Counted from the stretch's first letter, positions 1-8,104 are shown. The stretch is DNA of 56,371 nucleotides from an uncultured Bacteroidia bacterium (GCA_902780935.1 CACZHP010000019.1:1-56371); one strand, 5' to 3'. Translations and numbers: made by a program. Notes: a model not told the origin generated them from the sequence alone.

Positions 1-354
1 AGCTCCCACGTGGTCATCCCCGACGGAACGGCCGACCACCGGGCCTTCATAAGGCATGCTCTGGAGGGCTGCCGGGATCTCTATCGGGAGGGCTACGGTT
101 ACAAGAAAGCGGGTGTAGTCATCACGAAGCTGGTGCAGGAGGAGGGATATTCACATTCCCTTTTCTCGGACATGGCCGCATTGGAAAAGGAGTCGAAGCT
201 GTCGTCCAGCATCGACTCCATCCATAAGACGTTCGGCCGCGGAGCGGTCCTTCTTGGCTCCCAGGGCAGCGGCGAGATCAAGGCGAGCCGGGAGCACCAG
301 AGCCCGCACTACACGACTCTCTGGAGCGATATTCCGAAGACATCCGTCCGGTAA
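1..354 (+). CDS. umuC: Y-family DNA polymerase V catalytic subunit UmuC, C-terminal part (5' truncated)
   Basis: The reading frame is open at the first base of the window, so only the last 117 residues are present. They match the C-terminal little-finger and tail region of UmuC: a segment with GRGAVLLGSQG is followed near the end by SPHYTTLWSDIP, equivalent to the conserved SPRYTT motif before the UmuC C-terminus. The family carries out error-prone translesion synthesis in the SOS response, usually with UmuD encoded just upstream; neither the catalytic palm domain nor umuD is visible here. The in-frame GTG at position 10 is an internal codon, not a start. In Bacteroidales such genes often sit in accessory DNA, which fits the following gene-poor region. 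Identification rests on the C-terminal motif only. Confidence 0.85.
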   Translation, partial: SSHVVIPDGTADHRAFIRHALEGCRDLYREGYGYKKAGVVITKLVQEEGYSHSLFSDMAALEKESKLSSSIDSIHKTFGRGAVLLGSQGSGEIKASREHQSPHYTTLWSDIPKTSVR

Positions 355-919
355 CCGCCAGACCTCAATAGAAACGCTTTTATGATTCCTGGAATCTCTG
401 ACTCGTCTCTTATGGAATCACGCAAACACCTCGCAGCAGAGAAGACGATGGTCATCAACGTATATTCGCAATACTTCCAAGCCAAGGCCCGCTTTTCAGG
501 CGTGGAGCGTATTTAGTTGGCTACGCATATCATGTAACTGCTTAATTTACTGGCATTCCCTAATAGAGTTTCCCGCACTCCGTCAGTATGGTTCAAAGGA
601 GCGATATCAGTTTCGATCCGTCTTCCCAGTTTTGAGACGGGACATCAGACGCGGATTCTTGTCACGTGTGGCGCTGGCAGGTAAAGGGCTGAATGACAAT
701 ATAATAAGGCATTATTAAGTCCTGTTATAGCCAGACCACCCGCCTTGGTGGATGAGGGGCCGGAGCGGGCATATTCCATACACGGCGAGGTGCTGGACGT
801 GTCAGTTTTCTGTGGCCCCGAAAAAGTGGGGTCAGGCCGATTGAAATCGTAGATGCCCGCTATCCGGGAGGAAATGAAGTTCAACTCCCTGCTACTGTGT
901 GAAATATGAATTAAAATGC
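355..919. other. Gene-poor interval after umuC
   Basis: About 565 bases without a supportable gene. Short reading frames exist on both strands (one of 79 codons on the minus strand at 645-884, one of 34 codons starting near 414), but none has a recognisable domain or a convincing start context. There is no clear terminator after umuC. The lack of coding signal between umuC and the fimbrillin-like locus is consistent with remnants of old accessory DNA, which is an inference. Confidence 0.5.
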
Positions 920-927
920 TAACTTTG
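920..927 (+). promoter_or_regulatory. Bacteroidota -7 promoter element TAACTTTG
   Basis: TAACTTTG matches the Bacteroidota -7 consensus TAnnTTTG. The predicted transcription start is near 932-934, about 25 bases before the 48-codon ORF at 958. The -33 region is weak (a TGTG run near 896). It probably drives the small ORF and the lipoprotein gene behind it. Confidence 0.6.
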
Positions 928-957
928 TGCGTAGCAAACCGTAGTGATTACCGTAAT

Positions 958-1104
958 ATGGAAAAGAAGAACAAACAAACATACCTTGCACCCTCTACGC
1001 TGGTCTTCGAGGTGGTGCAGGAAGGCGTTATCTGCCAGAGTCCCGGTGGCGTGGGAGGCACACGCAATGGATATGGTGAAGCAATTGAAGACGAATGGGC
1101 ATAA
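958..1104 (+). CDS. Small leader-type protein upstream of a fimbrillin-like gene
   Basis: A 48-residue protein starting MEKKNKQTYLAPSTLVFEVV and ending in an acidic tail. It has the form 'KKqtYlaPst-v-E-eGvi', a short Lys-rich start, a Y-x-A/x-P motif, a hydrophobic strand and a Gly-rich stretch. Small Bacteroidales proteins of this form frequently precede surface lipoprotein or fimbrillin-like genes. The ATG at 958 is preferred over the in-frame ATG at 916 because 916 lies upstream of the predicted transcription start. No signal peptide, no catalytic motif. The lipoprotein gene starts 14 bases after its stop, so the two are likely cotranscribed. Function unknown. Confidence 0.6.
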   Translation: MEKKNKQTYLAPSTLVFEVVQEGVICQSPGGVGGTRNGYGEAIEDEWA

Positions 1105-1118
1105 CGGAGGGCAAGAAT

Positions 1119-2593
1119 ATGAGAATTAAGTACACAATGTTTTTGCTGGCTGCCATTCTTGCCGCCTGCACCAATGAACCCCTTCCGGAAACAATTGTCG
1201 AAGAGGCTCCTGAATCATATACTTTGGTCGTGACTGCCACGAAAGGCAATGATAATACGACCAAGGCTCTCTCGCTCGACGACAAGACGCTCAACGCCAC
1301 GTGGGCGGAGGGCGATACAGTCAGCGTCTATAGCGTAACGGGCGAAGGAGATGAGGAAATGGAATCTTTAAATCCCGTCGGCACGCTCACCGCACAGGGC
1401 AGCGGCGCGACGACCACGCTGAAAGGCGAGTTCCTTAAGGGCTACACCCCTATGGTAAACGCGAAACTCAGACTGAAATTCAACGATAAGCCCGACTATA
1501 CAACTCAGAAGGGTACGCTTGAATACATCGCGGCCAACTGCGACTACGCCACTGCCGACGTGACTATCTCCGACGTCATCGAGGGCGATGTCTCAACCAC
1601 AGCTGCCTCGTTCGAGAACCAGCAGGCCGTCGTAAAATTTGCGTTGAAGAAGCAGGACGGCACGGCGCTCAATGTCACGAGCCTCACGGTGAAGTACGCG
1701 ACCTCGACCTACGACGTGACGCTCGCCACACCCGCCAGCGACATCTTCGTCGCCATTCCAGGCAAGTCAAACGAAACCGTGACACTCACGGCAACCAGCG
1801 CCGACGGGAACTTCAGTTACGAGAAAGCGGGTATCACCTTCGAGAAAGGCAAGTATTACGCAATAGGCGTAAAGATGACAAGGCTGGCGACACTCGGCAA
1901 CCTTTATTACAGCGACGGCACCTTCAGTGCAACGCTTGAAACAGGCAAGACCCCCATCGGCGTGATTGCCTATGTCGGCACGGATGTATTCAGCGAGAAC
2001 GGTGCCACCCTGCGCGACGGCGCGACCACGCTCCAAAGCCACGGCCTGGTGCTCTGTCTGAGGAATATCGCAAACGCGAAATGGAGAAAACGTCCATCGG
2101 AGGACGGGCCGGCAAATACGATTGACTTCCCTTCTGAAGCCATAGTAGATGATACTGGCGACTTGACGCGCACAACCAACGTTAGCGGCTACGCCAACAC
2201 GAAGTTCCTGGCAGAGAAGACGGATGCGGAATCGAACTATCCAGCCGCCTATCAGACCTGGTGCCCAGCATACAGCAGTGGGTGAAGATGCTGACCGCCC
2301 TCGGCGGGATGAGCGAGACAGACATTGTGTGGCAGGCATGGAAAGATACAGACCTTACGTCAATACATACCCTGGAGACCGCAATGGCGAAAGCCGGGGA
2401 TAAAGGTACCGCCTACGACGGTATGGCTGATGACAACAGAACATACTGGTCAAGTTCAGAGACTACCGCTGGTTTTGCTACATCATTAGCTGTCTATCCG
2501 AATATTTCAAGTGGTCAGCAAGGATTGTATATAGCGGGATTTACTAAATGGAATTATTGGAACTACTACGTCCGCCCCGTGCTGGCGTTCTGA
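1119..2593 (+). pseudogene. Fimbrillin-like lipoprotein with C-terminal Fibrobacter-type/DUF1566-like domain, frameshifted
   Basis: The start ATG at 1119 follows a good GGAGG (1106-1110) and encodes a lipoprotein signal, MRIKYTMFLLAAILAAC, with the lipid-accepting Cys at residue 17. About 300 residues of fimbrillin-like beta-sandwich sequence follow, then a C-terminal domain. The first frame stops at 2283-2285, but the homologous C-terminal sequence continues in another frame from about 2258: it contains PSIQQWVKML, an Ala/Gly-rich middle, TYWSSSET and the typical ending NYYVRPVLAF before the stop at 2593. Around 2225-2258 roughly 15-20 residues expected between the 'NYPAAYQ' and 'LPSIQQW' motifs also seem to be missing. 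I therefore read it as a deletion plus frameshift, unless it is an assembly error. Intact relatives are surface-exposed lipoproteins of fimbriae-like systems. Confidence 0.7.
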
Positions 2594-2610
2594 CGGGCGA
2601 TGAGATGAAT

Positions 2611-2643
2611 AACCGGGAGTGCAAGACGCTTGCGCTCCCGGTT
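2611..2643 (+). terminator. Hairpin terminator after the fimbrillin-like gene
   Basis: A 15-bp stem with one G-T pair, 2611-2625 against 2629-2643, closes a 3-base loop, 18 bases after the stop codon. The following tract is only moderately T-rich (GCGTTTCC). Confidence 0.75.
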
Positions 2644-2903
2644 GCGTTTCCCGGAGAAGCAAACCAGCATGACCTGAGTGCCAGTCGAAGCCATCAACAC
2701 CGCTACGGATATGATCTGAGTCTTTCGTATCCAGGCCGATGGTGTCCGCATTCTTTGTTTGTGCTGACTGGGCCGATAGAGAAAGCGGTATGGGAGTCGG
2801 AGTACCGGTGCGACCGTCAGTGCGGTGCGAAGAGTAGCATCTGAGCAAAAGAAGATAGAAAAGTCTTCACCAAAGTTGCCCAAAATGAAATAAATCTACA
2901 ATC
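2644..2903. other. Non-coding interval
   Basis: No supportable gene, tRNA or repeat; overlapping short frames on both strands lack domains and have no initiation context. Confidence 0.5.
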
Positions 2904-2937
2904 CAGACCATTTTCGTGAGGTCACGAAAATGGTCTG
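2904..2937. repeat. Perfect 16-bp inverted repeat with 2-base spacer
   Basis: CAGACCATTTTCGTGA (2904-2919) is followed by GG and its exact reverse complement (2922-2937). Neither side has a strong T-tract, although the minus-strand exit is T-rich. It could be a terminator-like hairpin or a protein-binding palindrome; the two cannot be separated from sequence. Confidence 0.7.
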
Positions 2938-2961
2938 TCGGAGAGCCGCGACTCTAAAATA

Positions 2962-3002
2962 AACGCACAACTTCTCGCTCATTATGTGTAAAGTTGTGCG
3001 TT
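2962..3002 (-). terminator. Terminator hairpin downstream of tRNA-Phe
   Basis: A perfect 12-bp stem (2962-2973 with 2991-3002) around a 17-base loop. Read on the minus strand it lies 30 bases after the tRNA and is followed by TTATTTTAG, so it is the likely tRNA-Phe terminator. Confidence 0.7.
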
Positions 3003-3035
3003 AATTTATAACTAACTGATTATCAGCGTAGTTGG

Positions 3036-3108
3036 TGGTGCTGGGAAGAATCGAACTGCCGACACATGGATTTTCAGTCCATTGCTCTACCATCTGAGCT
3101 ACAGCACC
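3036..3108 (-). tRNA. tRNA-Phe (anticodon GAA)
   Basis: The minus strand folds into a standard cloverleaf: acceptor GGTGCTG/CAGCACC, D-arm with AGCTCAGATGGTAGAGC, anticodon stem ATGGA/TCCAT around the loop CTGAAAA (anticodon GAA), and a T-arm with GTTCGATTC. The discriminator is A (3036 on the plus strand) and CCA is encoded (3033-3035), unlike the tRNA-Arg in this window. Confidence 0.97.
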
Positions 3109-3166
3109 ATTATTGTTTGGGATTGCAAAGATAGACAAAAATCATTTCGATACAAATTTTTTTTGG

Positions 3167-3174
3167 TAAATTCG
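3167..3174 (+). promoter_or_regulatory. -7 promoter element of priA
   Basis: TAAATTCG fits TAnnTTTG with one change. Only five bases separate it from the priA ATG at 3180, so the transcript would start at or next to the start codon. A TTCG at 3146-3149 is a weak -33 candidate. Confidence 0.5.
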
Positions 3175-3179
3175 CCTTG

Positions 3180-5330
3180 ATGACCGGACAAAGACTCATA
3201 CAGACCCTTCTCCCGCTCCGCCTGGGGTGGGAGCCTTTCTACTCATACATGGAGGATTCCCTCCCCTCTCCCCTTGTCGAGGGCGACAGGATCCGGGTGG
3301 AGTTCGCCGGCAAAGAATATGTCGGAGTCGTGACAGTCACTGACGCCCGGAAAGAGGCCGAAGCCGCTGGAATCGGCATGGAGCGCATCAAGCCTATCAT
3401 CGGACCCGCTGAAGGCCTGGACAGGATCTCCAGGGAAGAGATCAAGCTCTGGAGACAGGTGGCTGAATATTACCTCTGCTCCCCAGGGGAGGTTTACAAA
3501 GCGGCTTATCCCGCAGGGAAGGTCGAGGAGGAGGGCGTCAAGTCCAGGATCAAAGAAAGGGTCCAGCAGAGAATCGCGAAGCTGGATGAGAAGATAGCCA
3601 AGGCCCGGAGGGAGGACACGAGGGCGAGGTATGTGGCGGAGCGGGATGAGATTCTTCGCTCCGCTCAGAATGACAGGGCTGCCCAGGGCAGTGGCCTTTC
3701 CGGAATAGAGCTTTCCGCCGCCCAGCAGGAGGCATATTCCAGAATAAAAGAGGTTCTCAAAGCCGGGAAGCCGGCGCTGCTGAGAGGGGTCACCGGCTCG
3801 GGAAAAACAGAAATCTACCTGAAACTGGCCGCTGAGACACTCGCTGGCGGGAAAAACGTCCTCTACATGGTTCCGGAAATAGCCCTGAGCAGACAGCTCG
3901 AGGACAGAATCCGGAAGCACTTCCCCGAAGATCTGCAGGTCTTTCATTCCGGCATGACGACAGCCAGAAGGGCCGAAGCCGCTGCCTTCATCAAATCCTC
4001 TCCATACCTTGCCCTCGGGACTCGAAGCTCCCTTTTCCTGCCCCACAGGAATATCGGCCTCATAATCGTGGACGAGGAGAACGACCCCTCCTATAAGCAG
4101 GACAATCCGGCGCCCAGGTATAACGGCAGGGAGACCGCAATTATGCTCGCCGGAATACACGGAGCCGGGATCGTCCTCGGTTCCGCCACTCCCTCGCTGG
4201 AATCCCTTTACAATTGCCAAGTCGGTAGATATGGTCTTATCGACCTCACCGCCAGGTACTTCCATGCCTCAGACTCAGATGTCGAGATAATAGACACCAT
4301 CGCCGAGCGGAAGAAAAACGGGATGATCGGCAGTTTCTCAAGAAAGCTCATCGACAGGATCCGGGAGTGCCTTGACAAAGGCGGCCAGGTGGCGATTCTT
4401 CGGGAGCGGAGGTCATACTCACCCATGCTCCAGTGCGAGGAGTGCGGAAATATTCCAAAATGCCCCCGCTGCGACGCGGCGTTAAGCCTCCACATGACCG
4501 ATGACGGCCGGGGAAAGCTGGTCTGCCACTACTGCGGAAGAGTCTATGGATATTCAGGGAAATGTCCCGAATGTGGAGGCGAGTTAAAACCCCTCGGCGC
4601 CGGTACCCAGAAAATCGAGGAAGAGGCCGCGGCACTGTTCCCGGGAGCGAGAATCGCCCGCCTGGACAGCGACAGCGCCAGGAGCGGCAAGCGGGAGGAG
4701 GAGATAATCAAGGGTTTCGCCGCTGGAGACATAGACATTCTCGTGGGCACCAGGATCGTGGCCAAGGGATTCGATTTCAGCGGTCTGTCCCTTGTGGCGG
4801 TGCTGCGTTCAGACACCCTGCTCGCCCAGCAGGACTACCGAGCGGACGAGCGAGCGCTCCATCTTCTCGAGCAGTTCAGGGGGAGGTGCGGACGCAGGAG
4901 CGAGAAAGGATTGTTCGTGATCCAGACCTCGCAGCCGGACCACCCCGTGTACAAGAGCCTGGCGGGTGGTACCGAGTCATCAAAGACAACTGATAAGTTC
5001 CTCTCTGAAAGGAAGTTGTTCGGATATCCACCATATTCGAGAGTCATAAACGCCGTCCTCAGGGACAGGAATCTAAAGAGGATAGAGCTGATTAGCCGGG
5101 AGCTCGTCGGCGAGCTGTCCGGAACTCTTGGCGGAGGAGCCAAGGTGATCGGCCCGTATTCTCCTGTGGTGGACAAGGTCTCCGGAGAGAACATCCGGAT
5201 GATCAGGGTGATGCTGCCGAAAGACAAGAGGCTCCACTCCAGCAAGGCAGCCCTCTCCGAGGCTGTGGGAAGATTCTCTACGGACAGGAAGTACATCGGT
5301 CATATCGCCCTGGACGTGGATCCGGTTTGA
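3180..5330 (+). CDS. priA: Primosomal protein N' (replication restart helicase PriA)
   Basis: A 716-residue superfamily-2 3'-5' DNA helicase that recognises stalled forks and starts primosome reassembly. In order: N-terminal DNA-binding domain (about 1-105), a linker, helicase lobe 1 with Walker A GVTGSGKT (203-210), a Walker B motif reading DEEN (298-301), GSATP (334-338), and the zinc-binding insert with eight cysteines (419, 422, 428, 431, 449, 452, 462, 465), then helicase lobe 2 with the QxxGRxGR motif. E. coli PriA has DEEH where this has DEEN, and the segment usually reading NRRGF reads ERRSY here. The linker contains an in-frame dispersed repeat (residues 156-165, see separate entry). 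ATG 3180 is chosen over TTG 3177. parA follows 48 bases after the stop, with its own promoter. Confidence 0.95.
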   Translation: MTGQRLIQTLLPLRLGWEPFYSYMEDSLPSPLVEGDRIRVEFAGKEYVGVVTVTDARKEAEAAGIGMERIKPIIGPAEGLDRISREEIKLWRQVAEYYLCSPGEVYKAAYPAGKVEEEGVKSRIKERVQQRIAKLDEKIAKARREDTRARYVAERDEILRSAQNDRAAQGSGLSGIELSAAQQEAYSRIKEVLKAGKPALLRGVTGSGKTEIYLKLAAETLAGGKNVLYMVPEIALSRQLEDRIRKHFPEDLQVFHSGMTTARRAEAAAFIKSSPYLALGTRSSLFLPHRNIGLIIVDEENDPSYKQDNPAPRYNGRETAIMLAGIHGAGIVLGSATPSLESLYNCQVGRYGLIDLTARYFHASDSDVEIIDTIAERKKNGMIGSFSRKLIDRIRECLDKGGQVAILRERRSYSPMLQCEECGNIPKCPRCDAALSLHMTDDGRGKLVCHYCGRVYGYSGKCPECGGELKPLGAGTQKIEEEAAALFPGARIARLDSDSARSGKREEEIIKGFAAGDIDILVGTRIVAKGFDFSGLSLVAVLRSDTLLAQQDYRADERALHLLEQFRGRCGRRSEKGLFVIQTSQPDHPVYKSLAGGTESSKTTDKFLSERKLFGYPPYSRVINAVLRDRNLKRIELISRELVGELSGTLGGGAKVIGPYSPVVDKVSGENIRMIRVMLPKDKRLHSSKAALSEAVGRFSTDRKYIGHIALDVDPV
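3645..3677. repeat. Dispersed 'ATTCTTCGCTCCGCTCAGAAT' type repeat inside priA
   Basis: The stretch 3645-3677 carries the core ATTCTTCGCTCCGCTCAG followed by AATGACAGG. This sequence recurs in the genomes of many unrelated bacteria and is often translated as CHSERSEES or EILRSAQND peptides. Here it is read in frame as DEILRSAQND. The ends ATTCT/AGAAT form an imperfect dyad. I find one copy in this window. Confidence 0.75.
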
Positions 5331-5356
5331 GAAGCGATATATTTTTATTATATTTG
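5326..5356 (+). promoter_or_regulatory. Consensus Bacteroidota promoter of parA
   Basis: TTTG (5326-5329), 19 bases, then TATATTTG (5349-5356): an exact match to TTTG-N19-TAnnTTTG. The -33 box overlaps the priA stop codon. The expected transcription start near 5362 leaves about a 17-base leader before the parA ATG at 5379. Confidence 0.85.
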
Positions 5357-5378
5357 TAGTTTGAATAATAGTCCAGCC

Positions 5379-6149
5379 ATGGGAAAAGTCATAGCAATCG
5401 CCAACCAGAAAGGCGGAGTGGGGAAAACCACCACCGCCATCAACCTGGCGGCCTCACTGGCCGTCCTGGAGAAGAAGGTCCTGATCATCGACGCCGATCC
5501 GCAGGCGAACACCACATCCGGCCTCAACTTTTCCCCGGACAATGACCAGAAGAGAACCATCTACGAGGTCTTGATCGGCGAGATCGATGTCCGTGACGCT
5601 CTGGTTCAGACGGAAATCCCTGACCTTCAGATGATCCCGTCCCACATCAACCTCGTGGGAGCCGAGATCGAGATGATCGATGAGGAGAACCGCGAGTCCT
5701 TCCTCAAAAAGAGGCTCGAGCCCATCCGCGACGACTATGACTTCATCATCATCGACTGCTCCCCTTCCCTCGGCCTTATCACCATCAACGCCCTGACCGC
5801 CGCCGATTCGGTGATGATTCCCGTCCAGCCGGAGTTCTTCGCGCTGGAGGGCCTGGGCAAGTTGCTCCAGACCATTCGCCTTGTCCAGAGGGAGATCAAT
5901 CCGTCGCTGACGATCGAGGGTTTCGTGGTCACGATGTTCGACGGTAGGACCAAGGTCCACGCGCAAGTCGTGGGCGAGCTCAGGGAGCATTTCCAGGACA
6001 TGGTGTTCAAGACCATCATCCAGAGGAGCATCCGCCTTAGCGAGGCCCCCTCGCATGGCAAGCCGATCATTCTTTACGACGTGGTCAGCAATGGCACATC
6101 CAACTACATGAACCTCGCCAAGGAGGTCCTTGACAAGAACGAGAAATGA
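5379..6149 (+). CDS. parA: Chromosome partitioning ATPase ParA (Soj)
   Basis: A 256-residue deviant Walker A ATPase. KGGVGKTTT occupies residues 11-19, the Walker A' segment near residue 40 reads LIIDADPQ, and FIIIDCSPSLG near residue 120 is the Walker B region. It lacks the N-terminal DNA-binding domain of plasmid ParA proteins, so it is the chromosomal Soj type that binds the nucleoid as an ATP dimer and works with ParB on parS sites near the origin. ATG 5379 is chosen over TTG 5361, because the latter lies at or before the predicted transcription start. The stop overlaps the parB start (ATGA), so the two are translationally coupled. Its presence suggests the window lies in the origin-proximal part of the chromosome, which is an inference. 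Confidence 0.96.
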   Translation: MGKVIAIANQKGGVGKTTTAINLAASLAVLEKKVLIIDADPQANTTSGLNFSPDNDQKRTIYEVLIGEIDVRDALVQTEIPDLQMIPSHINLVGAEIEMIDEENRESFLKKRLEPIRDDYDFIIIDCSPSLGLITINALTAADSVMIPVQPEFFALEGLGKLLQTIRLVQREINPSLTIEGFVVTMFDGRTKVHAQVVGELREHFQDMVFKTIIQRSIRLSEAPSHGKPIILYDVVSNGTSNYMNLAKEVLDKNEK

Positions 6150-7093
6150 CGAGAGACAAGATGAGCGACAAGCGTGACAGCAGGCTGGGCAAAGGCCTCA
6201 GCGCCCTTCTGGGCGATATGGAGTTTCATGAGCCGGAGAGGAAGCCGGTCGGATACATCAACAAAGAGATAGCCGGTGCCAGGCCGTCACAGGACTATGG
6301 CGACGTGCTGCGCATCCCGGCCAACCTGGTAGATCCCAATCCCTACCAGCCGCGAATGGCCTTTGACAACGACTCCCTGGAGGAGCTCGCCGAGTCCATC
6401 CGGACCTTCGGCCTTATTCAGCCGATTTCCGTCCGCAAGCGTCCCGACGGGCGTTACCAGATCATCAGCGGAGAGCGAAGGTTCAGGGCGTGCAGGCTCG
6501 CCGGAATGGATGTCATCCCAGCCTATATCAGGGCCACGGATGACCAGGGGATGCTCGAGATGGCCATAGTGGAGAATATCCAGCGGCAGGATCTCGACCC
6601 CATCGAGGTCGCCATGAGCTACCAGAGGCTGATCGACGAGTGCCACCTGACCCAGGAGAGGATGGCTCAGAGGGTGGGCAAGAAAAGGGCGTCGGTGGCC
6701 AACTACCTCAGGCTTCTCAAGCTTCCGGCAAAAGTCCAGCACGACCTGAAGGCCGGTCTTCTCAGCACCGGCCACGCCAAGGTTCTTCTTGGAGTAGAAG
6801 ACCCTCATATTCAAGAACTTCTGTGCGATCTCACAATCAAGGACGGTCTTTCCGTCCGCCAGCTTGAGGAGAAGGTGAGGAAGCTGGGCAAAGAGGGGGT
6901 CTCCCCTGCCGCCCCCGCTCCCCAGGACCTTCCGGACGACTATTACCGGGTCCTCGAGCACATCGGCAAGTTTTTTGATAACAGTATCAGCCTGAAACGC
7001 TCCCCTTCCGGGAAAGGCACCATGACAATAAGGTTCAACTCGGACGAGGAAGTGAGCAGATTCCTCAAGGCTCTTGAGGAATCGAATATTTAG
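6146..7093 (+). CDS. parB: Chromosome partitioning protein ParB (Spo0J), CTP-dependent parS clamp
   Basis: 315 residues. The N-terminal ParA-activating segment has RLGKGLSALLGD (13-24). The ParB/CTPase domain carries NPYQPR (65-70), GLIQPISVR (89-97) and GERRFRA (109-115), the nucleotide-binding box. A helix-turn-helix (about 168-190, LTQERMAQRVGKKRASVANY) binds parS, and the C-terminal about 60 residues form the dimerisation domain. Overlaps parA by four bases; an in-frame ATG at 6161 is an alternative start that would keep all conserved motifs. A quick look showed no parS palindrome (TGTTnCAnGTnAAACA type) in this window. Confidence 0.96.
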   Translation: MTRDKMSDKRDSRLGKGLSALLGDMEFHEPERKPVGYINKEIAGARPSQDYGDVLRIPANLVDPNPYQPRMAFDNDSLEELAESIRTFGLIQPISVRKRPDGRYQIISGERRFRACRLAGMDVIPAYIRATDDQGMLEMAIVENIQRQDLDPIEVAMSYQRLIDECHLTQERMAQRVGKKRASVANYLRLLKLPAKVQHDLKAGLLSTGHAKVLLGVEDPHIQELLCDLTIKDGLSVRQLEEKVRKLGKEGVSPAAPAPQDLPDDYYRVLEHIGKFFDNSISLKRSPSGKGTMTIRFNSDEEVSRFLKALEESNI

Positions 7094-7101
7094 GCGTTTT
7101 G

Positions 7102-8094
7102 ATGAAGGAACTGAGACTCAGGATATTATTTGTCATTTTAGGTCTGGCCGTTTTCACGGTCGGAGCTCGCGCGCAATTCCGCGAGGAGGCTTTCAGCCAG
7201 AACTACGCCAGCCCGTCAGACACTTTGGCATCCAGGGACTCAGTGGACCAGATGTGGTCTTTCAAGGAGTTCTTCCACGGTGTCGCCCATCATGACTCCA
7301 CACTCAAGATAGGCTCAATGTTCGCCGGCTCGACAGTCTTCATCGGTGCCGAGCAGTTCTACAACAAGCAATACTGGAAAATCCCCATCACATATGCCGG
7401 CCTCGGCACGACGATCACCATGGGGGTCAAATACCACAAGCGGTACAAGGCTTCCAAGACGGCCTACGACCTGGCGTACGAGGCTGACCCTGAGACGACC
7501 CTGACCGTTGACGAGGACGCCAAAAAGATGGCGACGTACATGTTCGCCGGAGCGGGGCTGATCTACTGGGGCACCCTGATGGACGGTGTCGTGAACTACA
7601 AAAGGGACATAAAGGGCCAGGCCGGGAAGGCCACCTTGTACTCCCTGCTCGTGCCGGGTCTCGGCCAGGCCTACAACGGGGAATATTGGAAAATCCCGAT
7701 CTACTGGGGAGCCATTGTCGGCTCCTACCATTATTGGGCAGTCAACAACAAGAACTACAAGAGATACAAGAGGATCCATAACGAAGCCACAGCGGAGGAC
7801 AGCACCTACGAGGGTCTGATCCCGGCGGAGCGGGCCCTGTACTACAGGAACACCTTCCGCCGGTTCAGGGACTACTCGGTAGTGGCCATCGTGGGCAGCT
7901 ACCTCCTTCAGGTCATAGACGCCAATGTGTTCTCGTACATGCAGGATTTCGAGGTCAACGACGACCTTTCCATGAGCATAAGCCCCACGTTGATCACTCC
8001 TTGCAACGAGTACGCCATGACTGCCCCACATCGTTCCTCAGGGGGCATCATTGGCGACAATGCCGTCGGATTCAAGATTGGCTTCACCTTCTAA
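7102..8094 (+). CDS. DUF5683 family membrane/exported protein
   Basis: A 330-residue protein starting eight bases after parB. The N-terminus (MKELRLRILFVILGLAVFTV ending ARA before Gln) is a signal peptide. The family signature comes in two copies of the form 'YWKIP': residues near 92 (QYWKIPITYAGLG) and near 194 (SLLVPGLGQAYNGEYWKIP), each followed by hydrophobic segments. Function of the family is unknown. In many Bacteroidota it sits directly between parB and a LysM transglycosylase, as here, which suggests a link to cell-wall or division processes. Likely cotranscribed with parAB. Confidence 0.85.
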   Translation: MKELRLRILFVILGLAVFTVGARAQFREEAFSQNYASPSDTLASRDSVDQMWSFKEFFHGVAHHDSTLKIGSMFAGSTVFIGAEQFYNKQYWKIPITYAGLGTTITMGVKYHKRYKASKTAYDLAYEADPETTLTVDEDAKKMATYMFAGAGLIYWGTLMDGVVNYKRDIKGQAGKATLYSLLVPGLGQAYNGEYWKIPIYWGAIVGSYHYWAVNNKNYKRYKRIHNEATAEDSTYEGLIPAERALYYRNTFRRFRDYSVVAIVGSYLLQVIDANVFSYMQDFEVNDDLSMSISPTLITPCNEYAMTAPHRSSGGIIGDNAVGFKIGFTF

Positions 8095-8104
8095 CAGAAA
8101 GGGC

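Noticed and set aside
414-518. A 34-codon plus-strand frame between umuC and the leader ORF
   Set aside because: Too short, no promoter or ribosome site, and no similarity that I can name.
645-884. A 79-codon minus-strand ORF after umuC, considered as a transposase remnant
   Set aside because: No recognisable transposase motif, no flanking inverted repeats or target duplication.
3033-3108. tRNA-Phe as an integration site of a mobile element
   Set aside because: No integrase gene and no repeated tRNA 3' segment in the neighbourhood; umuC and the broken lipoprotein gene alone are not enough.
3243-4265. A 340-codon antisense frame over priA
   Set aside because: Covers conserved PriA motifs in the sense frame; part of its translation is just the dispersed repeat read backwards.
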